From positions 62,001 to 126,000 of the forward strand of contig WGLN01000011.1 of the NCBI GenBank assembly GCA_016125555.1: a stretch of 64,000 bases of DNA. The letters are read 5' to 3'. Each line of letters starts with the position of its first letter. The first letter of the stretch is position 1. The position numbers and the translations under genes are program-made. This stretch comes from Porphyrobacter sp. Its GTDB lineage: Bacteria > Pseudomonadota > Alphaproteobacteria > Sphingomonadales > Sphingomonadaceae. Positions 1-10,378 of this stretch are shown here, piece by piece. The notes below the pieces were generated by a model. The model was not told where the DNA came from and ran no database searches. It worked only from the letters and a program-made list of their open reading frames with translations.

Positions 1-1
1 G

Positions 2-141
2 GCGGTGACCATCGGCAGCGGGGCAGGAGGCGGCCGCAGCCACAGCCTCGAGGAATATCTCGCCATCGACCGCGCGCGCTTCGTCGCCGGGCTGTCGGTG
101 GGGCTGGCGACGATTTTCGCCCACACCGGTGCCCGCGCCGA

Positions 142-145
<4 letters not shown>
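2..145 (+). CDS. C-terminal end of an M20-family peptidase/amidohydrolase (partial)
   Basis: Only the last 47 codons are in the window; the start lies upstream. The readable peptide contains a glycine-rich stretch followed by SHSLEEY, which resembles the conserved C-terminal metal-site segment of M20 metallopeptidases and deacylases (AHS..EY), then a short helix ending in ARAD. The TAG stop at 143-145 overlaps the stop of the convergent epimerase gene. The family call rests on this short motif alone; the substrate cannot be inferred. Confidence 0.5.
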
Positions 146-1190
<1,045 letters not shown>

Positions 1191-1194
<4 letters not shown>

Positions 1195-2288
1195 GCCAGT
1201 GCTCTCCCGTTGGCGATGCGTGGTGTTCTTTCCCCGTCTTGTCGGCTCATCGCGGCTTCGAGATCGGCCTCGAACTCTGCGGCGCGGTGTTCGGCGCTGT
1301 GATGGGCAAGCACCGCCCTGCGCGCTGCTGCGGCGAGCGGGGCAGCGGGCGCGTCAAGCGCGGCGATCACCTCCTCGCCCGATGCGGCAAGGATGATTTC
1401 GCGTCTCGGGCGCAGGATCGTCTCGATCCCGTCCCAGCGGTCGGAGATGATCGGCGTCCCGCAGGCCCCGGCCTCGAACAGCCGCACCGAGGGCGACCAG
1501 CCGGCGGCGATCATGTCGGCCCGCGTGACGTTGAGCGTGAAGCGCGAGGCGCTGTAGAAGGCGGCGTGGTCGGCGGGCGGGAGGTGCTCGATCCGCTCGA
1601 CATTGTCCGGCCAGTCGATCTCCTCGGGATATTGCGACCCGGCCACCGCGAAGGCGAGGTCGGGCCGCGCGCGGGCCGGTTCGATCAGCAGCCGCTCGAG
1701 CGTCGGCTGGCGGTCGTCGCTATAGGTGCCGAGATAGGTGAGGTCCCAGCGCGCCGGAACGTCCTTGGGGGCATAGCGCGCGGTGTCGACCGAACAATAG
1801 AGCGCACGCGCCCTTTGCGCGCCGTATTCGTCTTCGAGCCGGTCAAGGGTCGGCCCGCCGGCGAAGGAGAAGTAGATATCGTAGCCCGGGATGAGGTTGG
1901 GCGAGAGATAGTCGCAGTCCCCGCGCTCGAGCCGCGCCAAAGTCACCGGCGTGTCGATGTCGTAGAAGCAGGTCAGCCCGCGCGCATGCTCCTGCACATA
2001 GGCGCCGACAGCGACGCCTTCGGGCACGTAGGAGCCGACCATCACCGCATCGGCCTGCGCGATCTCGTCGCGCCACTTTTCCAGATTCGCGACACTTTCG
2101 TAATAGGCGAGGCGGCAGAAATCGGGGTCGGGCAGGTCGCGGTGCGCGGCATACCACGGCACGTCGCGTTCGAGGAACAGCACCTCGTGTCCGCGTGCGG
2201 CGAAGGCGGAAAGCAGCGCGCGGAAGGTGGTGGCATGGCCGTTGCCCCACGAGGAGGAGAGGCTGAGGCCGAGAACGACGAGCCTCAT
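1191..2288 (-). CDS. CgeB-like glycosyltransferase, third of three tandem paralogues
   Basis: 365 residues. The start chosen is the ATG that overlaps the upstream gene by four bases; a longer frame exists but its extra N-terminus is an out-of-phase shadow of the neighbour. The N-terminus (MRLVVLGLSLSSSWGNGHATTF) and the C-terminal block APSVRLFEAGACGTPIIS-type (here WSPSVRLFEAGACGTP) match the CgeB/DUF3880 branch of GT-B glycosyltransferases, in which the conserved E binds the nucleotide sugar. It shares this layout with the next two genes. Donor and acceptor are unknown. Cytoplasmic; no signal peptide or membrane segment. Confidence 0.85.
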
Positions 2289-3376
2289 GCCGTCACCTCG
2301 CGCGCCTTGGCGTGCAACCGGCGCAGCACGCTGTCGACCAGTTCGGCGCGCAATTCGTAGGTGTGCTCGCGCCGCACCCGTTCGCGCGCCGCGCGCCCGA
2401 TTTCCTGCGCGCGCTGCGGGGTGAGCGATGCGAGGTGTTCGGCGACCTCTTGGCCGTCGCGCGCCACCAGCACCTCTCTGCCGGGTTCGAGGAACATGTC
2501 GATCCCCTCCCACGCATCGGTGATGAGGCACGCGCCCGCGCCCGCCGCCTCGAACACGCGGGTGGCGGGCGAGAAGCCGACCTCGGCCATCGAATCGCGC
2601 GCGACGTTGAGCACCGCCAGAGGCGTGCAGTTGAAGGCGTTGTGATCGCCCGTGCCGACATGGCCGATCGCCCGCACGTTTTCGGGCATCACCTTGTCCT
2701 CCCAGCCATTGCCGCCGATCAGGAAGCGCCGCTCGGGCAGCAGCGCGGCGGGTTTGAGGAAGAACTCCTCGACCCGCGCCTCGCGATCGGGCAGGCGGTT
2801 GGCGAGGAAGGCGAGATCGCTGGCGAAGCGCGGGTCGGGCTCGACCGGAAAGTGGGTCGTCACGTCGAGCGCGTTGTAGACCGGCACGCATTCCCTTGCG
2901 CCGAAGCCCTCGTAGGCTTCGACCACCGGCGGGCCGCCGCCATAGGTGAAGACGATGTCGAGCTCGGCCAGCGCCGCGCGCAGCGGATGGTCGGGATCGG
3001 CGCGCACCTCGTCGAGGGTCGCGGCGGCATCGACGTCCCAATAGACCTTAAGGGCATCGGGGCGCGCCTTGCGCAGCATCCCGTCGAGCAGTTCGTGATC
3101 GAACACGCCCACGCCGTTGGCCTTGACCACCACGTCGGCCTCGCCCGCCTCGGCGAGCACGCCCGACACGCCCTCCGGCGTTGCGTCATAGACCACCGAG
3201 CGCGCCCATTCGGGCGGTTCGATGTCGCGGTGCGCCTGACGGTCATAGGCGTCGGGCTCGTAGAAGGTAATGGCGTGCCCGCGCGCGGCCAGCGCGCGCA
3301 GGATGCCGCGATAATAGGTCGCAGCGCCGTTCCAGTAGGAGGACAACAGGCTCGATCCGTAGAAGGCGATTTTCAT
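2285..3376 (-). CDS. CgeB-like glycosyltransferase, second of three tandem paralogues
   Basis: 363 residues from the ATG overlapping the upstream stop by four bases. The N-terminus MKIAFYGSSLLSSYWNGAAT is the glycine-containing first strand and loop of a GT-B fold, and the C-terminal motif is GFSPATRVFEAAGAGACLIT followed by DAWEG. A central FTYGGGPP segment fits the inter-domain region. It is clearly paralogous in architecture to the genes on either side, suggesting successive transfer of similar sugars or arrays of related linkages. Translational coupling implies equimolar expression with the rest of the operon. Substrate unknown. Confidence 0.85.
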   Translation of the reverse strand: MKIAFYGSSLLSSYWNGAATYYRGILRALAARGHAITFYEPDAYDRQAHRDIEPPEWARSVVYDATPEGVSGVLAEAGEADVVVKANGVGVFDHELLDGMLRKARPDALKVYWDVDAAATLDEVRADPDHPLRAALAELDIVFTYGGGPPVVEAYEGFGARECVPVYNALDVTTHFPVEPDPRFASDLAFLANRLPDREARVEEFFLKPAALLPERRFLIGGNGWEDKVMPENVRAIGHVGTGDHNAFNCTPLAVLNVARDSMAEVGFSPATRVFEAAGAGACLITDAWEGIDMFLEPGREVLVARDGQEVAEHLASLTPQRAQEIGRAARERVRREHTYELRAELVDSVLRRLHAKAREVTA

Positions 3377-4491
3377 GCGGGCTCCGGGGTGCGGGGGGAG
3401 GCGGGGGCGGCGGAGGTGCCGACCAGCGCAAGCAGTTCGTCGACGCGGTGCGCGCAGGTGTGGCGCGCGGCGATGGTGGCAAAGCCCTGCGCCGCGAGTT
3501 CCGCGCCCATGGACGGGTCGGCGGCGAGGTCGGCGAGGCAGGCGGTCATTTCCTCGCCATCGCGCGCCACGAGGTAGTCGGTCCCGGGGCGGAACAGCCC
3601 CTCGGCATCGTCCCAAGGTGCGCAGATCAGCGGAATGCCGCAGGCGAGCGCCTCGAACACGCGTATCGTCGGGATGCCGGGCAATTGCTCGGCATAGAAG
3701 CGCCGGGGCACGTGAACGGTGGCCGTGTGGCGGGCGTAGATCGCAGGCGCGGTGGGGTTCGCCGCCCAGCCGCGGTAATGCGCGCCGTAGCGTTCGAGCA
3801 TCGCCAGCGCCGCGTCGGGATAGCGCACCCCGTAGATGTCGAGCGGCATGCCCACCGCGGCAGCGGGGCGCAGCAGGAACTCGGCGAGCTCGTCGGACCT
3901 CTCGCCATCGCCCCAGTTGCCGATCCACACCAGCCCTTCGCGCGCGCGTTCCTCGGCGGGCGGGTGGAAGCGGCGCAGATCGGCGGCTTCGTGCCAGACA
4001 TGGACTCGCTTGCCCCAGCCCGAGCCGCGATAGACCTCGGCGAGCGTCTCCCCGAAGGCGAGCACGCCGTCGTAGCCGCTGAGGTCGTAGGCGCGCATCT
4101 CTTCGGGTGCGCTCACCGCGCGGTGATGGGTGTCGTGGAACAGCAGCCGGAAACGCGCGCCGCGTTGCCTCAGGGTGCCGAGCCGCGCGACCAGTTCGGG
4201 CGCGTTCCACTCGTGGACGATGACGAGGTCCGCGCCCTCGACCAGCGCCTCGGGGTCGGCATCCTCGGCATAAATCTGCGGGTGGAGGCGCGGATAGGCA
4301 TCGGCGAAGGCGGCAAGCCCGGCGCGCCCGTGATCGGCGACGAGGTTCGCGCGGCTCCACGCCCCCGCCGGCTCGTAGGCGCGGGCATCGTGGCCGCGCG
4401 CGATCAGCTCGTCGAGCACGCCGCGCAGGAAATGGGCATTGCCGTGGTTCCAGCACGAGGCGAGCGAATGGGTGAAATAGACGATCCTCAT
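3373..4491 (-). CDS. CgeB-like glycosyltransferase, first of three tandem paralogues
   Basis: 372 residues. The N-terminal MRIVYFTHSLASCWNHGNAH parallels the SLxSxWxxG opening of the two following genes. The C-terminal IPTIRVFEALACGIPLICAP is the nucleotide-sugar-binding motif of CgeB-type GT-B enzymes. The last 20 residues are alanine/proline rich and probably disordered. The start is set by the four-base overlap with the upstream GT4 gene. Predicted cytosolic glycosyltransferase; sugar specificity not deducible. Confidence 0.85.
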   Translation of the reverse strand: MRIVYFTHSLASCWNHGNAHFLRGVLDELIARGHDARAYEPAGAWSRANLVADHGRAGLAAFADAYPRLHPQIYAEDADPEALVEGADLVIVHEWNAPELVARLGTLRQRGARFRLLFHDTHHRAVSAPEEMRAYDLSGYDGVLAFGETLAEVYRGSGWGKRVHVWHEAADLRRFHPPAEERAREGLVWIGNWGDGERSDELAEFLLRPAAAVGMPLDIYGVRYPDAALAMLERYGAHYRGWAANPTAPAIYARHTATVHVPRRFYAEQLPGIPTIRVFEALACGIPLICAPWDDAEGLFRPGTDYLVARDGEEMTACLADLAADPSMGAELAAQGFATIAARHTCAHRVDELLALVGTSAAPASPRTPEPA

Positions 4492-5591
4492 GCCGCGGCC
4501 TCCTTCGCCTGCGCGTCGAGCACCCTGCGGTGGACCGCCATGGTGGCATCGCCCATCGCCTGCACCGAGTAGCGGGCCGAGCGCATCCGCGCCTCGCGGC
4601 CGAGCTGTGCGCGCCACTCCGGCTCCTCCCGCAGCCGCGCGATCGCGGCGGTAAAGCCCTCGGCATCGTCGGGATCGGCGAACACCGCCGCGCCGTCCCA
4701 CAGCTCGCGGAAGGTGGGGATGTCGGACAGCACCAGCGCGCAGCCCGCCGAGGCCGCCTCAAGCACGGCGAGGCCGAAAGGCTCGAACCGCGCGGCGGAA
4801 ACGAACACCGGGCGGCGCGCAATGAGTTCGGCGAGCGCCTTGCCGGGTAGCGGGCCGAGCGCGACGAGGTTGGTCGGCGCGATGCTCTCGCCGTTCGGCC
4901 CGTCGAGCGCGCCCGCGGCAAGCAGGCGGGTGTCGATCATCCCCGCCACCCGGTCGAGCAGCGCGGCGTTCTTGGCGGGGTCCCACAACCGCCCGGCGGT
5001 CAGCACCGCGTCGATCGGCGGCGTGGCGGCGACGGGGACAGGCGGCCGGCCATTGTGCACCGCCAGCGGGCGCGCGGGGAGGCGGTAGGTCTCCTGCAAC
5101 TGGGCAGCGAAGCTTTCGCTCGGGGCGATCACCGCCGCGGCAGCGATCAGCCCGCGGCGCACCATCTCGGGATGCCAGCCGAGCGCCGGGTCGAGCGGGC
5201 CGTCCCTGGCAGCCTCCCACCATGTGGCGATGCAGCCATGCGCGACCGCCACCACCGGCACCGGCCAGCGCGCCGCGCCCACCAGCGCGGGGGAGTTGCA
5301 ATGGACGAGATCGGCGCCGCATTCGCCCGCCAGCCCGGCGAGAGCCCTTGCCGTGCGCGCGGCTTCGGTCTCGCTGTCGCACAGCCAGTCGAGCGGCAGG
5401 CCGGTCGCGGCCAGTTCGACGCCCGCGATGCTTGTCGCGGTGCGGCGCTGGTCGGCGTCGGGCTCCGGACCGATCACGGCGAGGGTGACGCGGTGGCCGG
5501 CGCGCGACAGCGCCCGGGAAAGGTCGATGGCGTAATGCCACACGCCGCCCACCGCATCGGTCGTCATCAGGACATTATGTCCGCTCCCCAT
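4488..5591 (-). CDS. GT4-family glycosyltransferase
   Basis: 367 residues. The N-terminal MTTDAVGGVWHYAIDLSRAL is a typical GT4 acceptor-domain opening, HGCIATWW lies in the domain linker, and the donor domain has AGRLWDPAKN and SAARFEPFGLAVLEAASAGC (E-x7-E type motif). The initiating ATG shares one base with the upstream stop (TGATG). A nearby internal ATG at MTTDAVG could be an alternative start. Because an inositol-phosphate synthase lies in the same divergent cluster, one speculative role is glycosylation of an inositol or inositol phosphate, as MshA does in mycothiol synthesis; nothing in the sequence proves this acceptor. Confidence 0.87.
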   Translation of the reverse strand: MGSGHNVLMTTDAVGGVWHYAIDLSRALSRAGHRVTLAVIGPEPDADQRRTATSIAGVELAATGLPLDWLCDSETEAARTARALAGLAGECGADLVHCNSPALVGAARWPVPVVAVAHGCIATWWEAARDGPLDPALGWHPEMVRRGLIAAAAVIAPSESFAAQLQETYRLPARPLAVHNGRPPVPVAATPPIDAVLTAGRLWDPAKNAALLDRVAGMIDTRLLAAGALDGPNGESIAPTNLVALGPLPGKALAELIARRPVFVSAARFEPFGLAVLEAASAGCALVLSDIPTFRELWDGAAVFADPDDAEGFTAAIARLREEPEWRAQLGREARMRSARYSVQAMGDATMAVHRRVLDAQAKEAAA

Positions 5592-6664
5592 CACGACACC
5601 TGCTCGGGCGAGCGGGCGGGGGCGGGGGCGGATTGCTTGCCCGCGCCCAGCCATTCGGCAAGGTCGGCAAGCCCTTCGCGCCAGGGCTTGCGCTCGCGCA
5701 GGCCGAGCGCGGCGGTCGCGGCGCGGGTGTCGGCGACGAACCAGCGCTGGTCGCCCGCGCGCCAGTCCGCATGTTCGACCTTGGGCGATTTGCCGGTGAT
5801 CCTGCCGATTTCGTCGAGCACGCTGCGCAGGCTCACCGCGTTGTCCGGTCCGCCGCCCCAGTTGAAGGCACGCCCCGCAAGCGTGTCGATGCGTTCGAGC
5901 AGCGCGACATAGGCTTCGCAGGTGTCGGCCACGTCGCACACGTCGCGCACCTGAAGTCCGTCGCCATAGAGCGTGATCGTCTCGCCGCGCAGCGCGCGGA
6001 TCAGGAAATGGGCGACCCAGCCCTGATCCTCGGTGCCCATCTGGCGCTGGCCGTAAATGCAGCTCATCCGCAGCACCGCGGCGGGCATGGCATAGCTGCG
6101 CGCATAGTCGAGCACGTATTGGTCGGCTGCGCCCTTGGAGCAGCCATAAGGCGTGTGGAAATCGAGCGGGCGGCTCTCGTCGACGCCATGCGCGGCAAGC
6201 CCGCGGTCGGCGGGGGTATAGCCCGCCTCGGTCCGGCGCAGCTCGACGTCGGCAAGATCGCCATAGACCTTGTTGGTCGAGGCGAAGACGAGCGGCGCGC
6301 CGGGACGGGCGTGGCGCAGCGTTTCGAGCAATGCGAAGGTGCCGGCGAGATTGATGCCGAAATCCTCGACCGGATCGGCGAGGCTGGTGGTCACCGCGAC
6401 CTGCGCGGCGAGGTGCACCACGCCGTCGATGCCGCGCACCGCGCCCTCGATCCGGCCACCTTCGCGCAGGTCCGCAATCACCGGCTCGATCCGTTCGCCG
6501 TGGCGCTGCGTGAGCCACTGGAGGTTGCGCTCGACCCCGGGCCGCGCAAGCGAATCCAGCACCCGCACCCGGCAGCCCTTCGCGGCGAGCCGGTCGGCAA
6601 GGTTGGCGCCGATGAACCCCGCCCCGCCGGTGACGAGAATGCTGCTGTCTTCGCCGACCCTCAT
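5591..6664 (-). CDS. NAD-dependent epimerase, CDP-paratose/tyvelose 2-epimerase-like
   Basis: 357 residues. It has the Rossmann motif VTGGAGFIGAN and the segments FASTNKVYGD, FHTPYGCSKGAADQY (catalytic Y-x3-K) and MSCIYGQRQMGTEDQGW. These are characteristic of RfbE-type CDP-paratose 2-epimerases and their close homologues. No other CDP-dideoxysugar gene (rfbF/G/H/S) is in the cluster, so the true substrate may be a different nucleotide sugar. Stop and start overlap neighbours by one and four bases. It should act in the cytosol to provide a sugar donor for the adjacent glycosyltransferases. Confidence 0.88.
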   Translation of the reverse strand: MRVGEDSSILVTGGAGFIGANLADRLAAKGCRVRVLDSLARPGVERNLQWLTQRHGERIEPVIADLREGGRIEGAVRGIDGVVHLAAQVAVTTSLADPVEDFGINLAGTFALLETLRHARPGAPLVFASTNKVYGDLADVELRRTEAGYTPADRGLAAHGVDESRPLDFHTPYGCSKGAADQYVLDYARSYAMPAAVLRMSCIYGQRQMGTEDQGWVAHFLIRALRGETITLYGDGLQVRDVCDVADTCEAYVALLERIDTLAGRAFNWGGGPDNAVSLRSVLDEIGRITGKSPKVEHADWRAGDQRWFVADTRAATAALGLRERKPWREGLADLAEWLGAGKQSAPAPARSPEQVS

Positions 6665-7776
6665 GCCACCAGCCCGCGCGCTTCGAGTTCGGCGCGCGCG
6701 CCCTCGGCGCGGTCCTCGGCGTCCTGGTCGGCGAGCCATTCGGCGAGATCGGCAAGACCTTCGCCGAAGTCCTGCCGTGCCTCGAAGCCCAGCACCTCGC
6801 GCGCCAGCGTGGTGTCGCCGTAGCAGTGGCGAATGTCGCCGGTGCGCGCCTTGCCGACGATCTCGGCCTCCATGTCGTTGCGGCCCATCGCCTGTGCGAG
6901 ACTGCGCGCGACCTCGCGGATCGAGCGGTCCTGCCCCGAGCCGATGTTGAAGGTGCCGCCCGGCGCATCGGGGTGTTCGAGCGCCTCGGCAAAGCCGCGC
7001 GCCACGTCCGCGACGTGGACGAAGTCGCGGCGCTGCTCGCCGTCCTCGAAGATCATCGGCGGCTGGCCATTGAGGAGCCGCGAGGCGAAGATCGCCAGCA
7101 CCCCGGTATAGGGATTGGAGAGCGCCTGACCGGGGCCGTAGACGTTGAACAACCTGAGGCAGGCGGCTTCGATCCCGTAGGGCGGGGCCATGATGTGGGT
7201 CATGCGTTCCTGCACGAACTTGCCGAGCGCATAGACCGAGGAGAGGTTGGGGCGCTTCCATTCGGGGGTTGCGACCGGCTCGAGCGGGCGGCCTTCGCCG
7301 TCGACCGGGTCCCACGCGCGCTGCCCATCGCGCAGGGTGCCGCGCGCCGCGTCCTCGACGAGGTTGCCCTCGGCGTCGCGGTAGAGGCCCTCTCCGTAAA
7401 TGCTCATCGAGGAGGCGGTGACGATGCGCGCGACCGGATGGTCGATCAGCCGCTCCATCAGCACCGCGGTCCCGGTGTCATTGGTGGCGGTGTAGCGTTC
7501 GACCTCGTACATCGACTGGCCGACCCCGACTTCGGCGGCGAGGTGGACGACCTTGTCCGCGCCCTTGAGCGCGGCTGCCACCGCTTCGCCATCGCGCACG
7601 TCGCCGCGGACCAGTTCGACCTCCTGCGGCAGATCGGCGGGCCGTTCGCGGCCCGGGTGGACCTGTTCGATCAGGGCGTCGAGCACCCGCACCTCGTGAC
7701 CGCGGCGGAGCAGTTCGCGGCACAGGTGCCGCCCGATGAAGCCCGCGCCGCCCGTAACCAGAATTGTATCGGCCAA
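6661..7776 (-). CDS. NAD-dependent epimerase, dTDP-L-rhamnose 4-epimerase-like
   Basis: 371 residues and the first gene of the leftward operon. Motifs: VTGGAGFIGRHL at the N-terminus, SSMSIYGEG around the catalytic serine, SVYALGKFVQE with the Y-x3-K pair, and RLFNVYGPGQALSNPYTGVLAIF, which closely resembles dTDP-L-rhamnose 4-epimerases (WbiB type). The C-terminal 25 residues are acidic and helical. Transcription should start in the 245-base gap shared with the rightward arm. The exact sugar is inferred from motif similarity only. Confidence 0.88.
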   Translation of the reverse strand: MADTILVTGGAGFIGRHLCRELLRRGHEVRVLDALIEQVHPGRERPADLPQEVELVRGDVRDGEAVAAALKGADKVVHLAAEVGVGQSMYEVERYTATNDTGTAVLMERLIDHPVARIVTASSMSIYGEGLYRDAEGNLVEDAARGTLRDGQRAWDPVDGEGRPLEPVATPEWKRPNLSSVYALGKFVQERMTHIMAPPYGIEAACLRLFNVYGPGQALSNPYTGVLAIFASRLLNGQPPMIFEDGEQRRDFVHVADVARGFAEALEHPDAPGGTFNIGSGQDRSIREVARSLAQAMGRNDMEAEIVGKARTGDIRHCYGDTTLAREVLGFEARQDFGEGLADLAEWLADQDAEDRAEGARAELEARGLVA

Positions 7777-8021
7777 ATGGTTCCTCCCGATTGGATGCTT
7801 CTTCTTCAGCAGAGTTCCTAGTCGAAAGCGGGTGGTGACATACTAAAGCGGGATTCTAACTCAGGTTGCGCCGCTAGTGTCCGTCATATCGCCTTGTGAT
7901 TGCAGTCTTTATAGCGAACAGACGATTCAAGGTCGGGCACTAATTCAGGTTTGAAACATGACAGCTTGAGGTGGGTGGCGAAGACCGCTTCTACTATCCT
8001 TGCAGCAGCCATCGGAGCGCA
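7777..8021. promoter_or_regulatory. Divergent promoter region of the glycan/cyclitol cluster
   Basis: This 245-base gap separates the first genes of the two oppositely reading arms and is clearly more AT-rich than its surroundings, as expected for back-to-back promoters. I could not find a convincing pair of -35/-10 boxes at proper spacing on either strand; candidates such as TTGAAA at 7951-7956 lack a partner. No RNA gene or short ORF with a ribosome-binding site is evident. Confidence 0.55.
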
Positions 8022-8618
8022 ATGACAGCCACTATTCTATTCGTTCGCCATGCGGTTCATGCCGATTTGGGGCGCGTCCTGTCCGGACGTTCGGGAGACG
8101 TGCCGCTCTCCGCCGAGGGGAACGAGGGGGCGCGTCGCCTCGCCGCCCGGCTGGGGGCGGAACGGATCGACCGGATCGACACCAGCCCGGTGCGCCGCGC
8201 CCGCGAGACCGCCGAGGCGATCGGCGCGGCGCGCGGGATGTCGCCCGAGACCGCGGCGCCGCTCGACGAGATCGACTTCGGCGAATGGAGCGGCAAGGCC
8301 TTCACCGATCTCGAACCCGACCCGCGCTGGCGCGAATGGAACGCGCATCGCGGGAGCGCCGCGACCCCCGGCGGCGAGACGATGGCGGCGGTGCAGGAAC
8401 GCGTGCTCGCCCACCTGCGCGAGGCGGCGCGCACCATGTCGGGCAAGGTGGTGGCGATGGTCAGCCACGCCGACGTGATCCGCGCCGCCGTGGCGGGCGT
8501 GATCGGCCTGCCGCTCGACCGCATCCTGTCCTTCGCGGTGGAGCCCGCCTCGGTGACGCGGATCGCCGCGGGCGAATGGGGCGAACGCCTGCTCACTCTC
8601 AACGAAAGCGGGAGCTGA
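8022..8618 (+). CDS. Histidine phosphatase family protein
   Basis: 198 residues from the ATG at 8022. The catalytic signature is FVRHAVHADLGRVLSGR (R-H-A in place of the commoner R-H-G), followed by RRARETAEA, DFGEWSGK and the second catalytic histidine in SHADVIRAAV, all in the order of the phosphoglycerate mutase-like/SixA superfamily. It is the first gene of the rightward arm, two bases before the methyltransferase. In a cluster with inositol-3-phosphate synthase it is a plausible phosphatase for a phosphorylated inositol or sugar intermediate; this substrate is inference. Confidence 0.88.
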   Translation: MTATILFVRHAVHADLGRVLSGRSGDVPLSAEGNEGARRLAARLGAERIDRIDTSPVRRARETAEAIGAARGMSPETAAPLDEIDFGEWSGKAFTDLEPDPRWREWNAHRGSAATPGGETMAAVQERVLAHLREAARTMSGKVVAMVSHADVIRAAVAGVIGLPLDRILSFAVEPASVTRIAAGEWGERLLTLNESGS

Positions 8619-8620
8619 GC

Positions 8621-9436
8621 ATGGCCGACGCCGACGTGCAAAGCGGCCGTCTCTCCGCCGAACATCTGCGCGAGCGGGTGGAGGCGCTTGCCCCCTGGTT
8701 CCAGAACATCGACCTCGGCCATGGGATCACCACCGCGCCCGAGCATTTCCTCGGCGATTATCCCGCCTTCAAATACCGCCGCTTCGCCGATGCGCTGCCG
8801 CAGGACCTCACCGGCAAGTCGGTGCTCGACATCGGCTGCAACGCGGGCTTCTACGCGATCGAGATGGCAAAGCGCGGCGCCGACCGGGTGCTCGGGATCG
8901 ACAGCGACCCGCGCTATCTCGAACAGGCGCGGCTGGCGAGCGATGCGCTGGGCTTCGGCGAGATCGAATTCGCGCAAGGCGACGTCTACGACGTGGCAGC
9001 GCTGGGCGAGACCTTCGACCTCGTCATCTTCATGGGGGTGCTCTACCACCTGCGCCACCCGCTGCTCGCGCTGGACCTCATCCGCGAGCACGTGGCGGGC
9101 GATCTGATGCTGTTCCAGACCATGCAGCAGGGCTCCTGCGAGCCCTATGACGCGCCCGCCGACCACCCCTTCCACAAGCCCGGCACCTTCGATCCGCCCG
9201 ACTACTTCGACGATCCCGCCTATCCGAAGCTGCACTTCATCGAGCGCGAGTTCGCGCACGACTGGACCAACTGGTGGGCGCCCAACGCGGCCTGTTCGCA
9301 GGCCATGCTGCGCGCCGCCGGCTTCACCATCGAGGCGCAGCCCGAAAGCGAAGTCTATCTCTGCCGCGTCGCGCCCGTGCCCTATGGCGCGCACGGGACG
9401 ATGGCGGCCTACCCCGCGAAAGGAGGCCCGCAATGA
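8621..9436 (+). CDS. SAM-dependent methyltransferase (CmoB/DUF1698-like)
   Basis: 271 residues. The SAM-binding motif is SVLDIGCNAGFYAIEMAKRG, with the acidic ribose-binding motif GIDSDP after it and MGVLYHLRHPLLALD further on. The fold and these segments match the CmoB-like Methyltransf_9 group, but the protein lies in a glycan cluster, so a small-molecule or sugar target is more likely than tRNA. A long tail (residues about 165-271) is rich in aromatic residues (HDWTNWW). The stop overlaps the following glycosidase start (ATGA). Confidence 0.87.
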   Translation: MADADVQSGRLSAEHLRERVEALAPWFQNIDLGHGITTAPEHFLGDYPAFKYRRFADALPQDLTGKSVLDIGCNAGFYAIEMAKRGADRVLGIDSDPRYLEQARLASDALGFGEIEFAQGDVYDVAALGETFDLVIFMGVLYHLRHPLLALDLIREHVAGDLMLFQTMQQGSCEPYDAPADHPFHKPGTFDPPDYFDDPAYPKLHFIEREFAHDWTNWWAPNAACSQAMLRAAGFTIEAQPESEVYLCRVAPVPYGAHGTMAAYPAKGGPQ

Positions 9437-10353
9437 TCGAAGCGGCGATGATCTGGAACGAGCCCAACAACAAGTCGCACTGGAACCCCGAACTCGATCC
9501 CGACTGGGCGATCTATGCCGACACGGTGATTCGCGCCGGGCAATCCATCGCGGCCATCAATCCCGATGTGACGCGGGTGCTGGGCGGGATGTCGCCGATC
9601 GACCCCTCGTGGGTGGAGAAGATGCGCAACCAAGGCGCGCTCGATCACGTGGATGTGGTTGCAGTGCACGGCTTCCCGCTCGACTGGAACCTGTGGCCGA
9701 TCCATGCCTGGCCCGACAAGATCGCCGAGATCGAGGCGGTCGTTCCCGAAAAGCCCGTCTGGGCCACCGAGGTCGGCGTCGGCAGCTTTGGGGCGGACGA
9801 GGTGCAGGTCTTCGGGCTCGAACGCACCGCCGAACTGCTGATCGGCCGGGTGCCCAACATCTACTGGTATTCGCTGTTCGACCTGCCGCAGGAATGGGGC
9901 GCCGAAACCCGCCACCGCGAGGCCGAGGGGTCGAGCTATTACCGCCACTTCCACATGGGCCTGATCCGCGCCGACGGCACCCCCAAGCCCGCGCTCGAGG
10001 TCTATCGCCGCCACGCCGCCGAGATGGGCCTGATGCAGTGGTTCCACTTCCACGATCCCCGGCTCGAGGATGCGGTGCGGATCATGAAGGATCTGGGCGT
10101 CACGAAGCTGCGCACCGGGCTCAGCTGGGCCGACCGCTTCCGCGAAGGCGCGCTCGACTGGTTCGACCGCCAGATGGAGGCGCTCGCCGATTTCGAGGTG
10201 ATGGTGACCTTCTGCTTCACCCCCGAACATCTCGGGGTCGAGGCGCATCACACCTCCTGCGCGCGCGACCCGCAGGGCTTTGCCGATTTCTGCGCCGAGA
10301 TGATCGACCGCTACGCCCCCGCCGTCAGCGCGCCGGTCGCCGCCCGTGCCTGA
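9433..10353 (+). CDS. Glycoside-hydrolase-like TIM barrel with apparently circularly permuted domain order
   Basis: 306 residues, starting at the ATG that overlaps the methyltransferase stop. The protein opens with IWNEPN, whose E10 matches the acid/base glutamate normally found on strand 4 of clan GH-A barrels. A probable nucleophile follows in VWATEVGVG (E113, strand 7) and strand 8 is IYWYSLFDLP. The remaining 108 residues (about 199-306) look like strands 1-3 of the same fold: a first strand, DAVRIMKDLGVTKLRTGLSW, then VMVTFCFTPEH and ADFCAEMIDRYAP, which would normally precede the NEP strand. Both catalytic residues are present, so activity is possible. Family and substrate are not assigned. 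Confidence 0.72.
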   Translation: MIEAAMIWNEPNNKSHWNPELDPDWAIYADTVIRAGQSIAAINPDVTRVLGGMSPIDPSWVEKMRNQGALDHVDVVAVHGFPLDWNLWPIHAWPDKIAEIEAVVPEKPVWATEVGVGSFGADEVQVFGLERTAELLIGRVPNIYWYSLFDLPQEWGAETRHREAEGSSYYRHFHMGLIRADGTPKPALEVYRRHAAEMGLMQWFHFHDPRLEDAVRIMKDLGVTKLRTGLSWADRFREGALDWFDRQMEALADFEVMVTFCFTPEHLGVEAHHTSCARDPQGFADFCAEMIDRYAPAVSAPVAARA

Positions 10354-10378
10354 ACCCCTCACCCTGAAGGAGAGCGAT

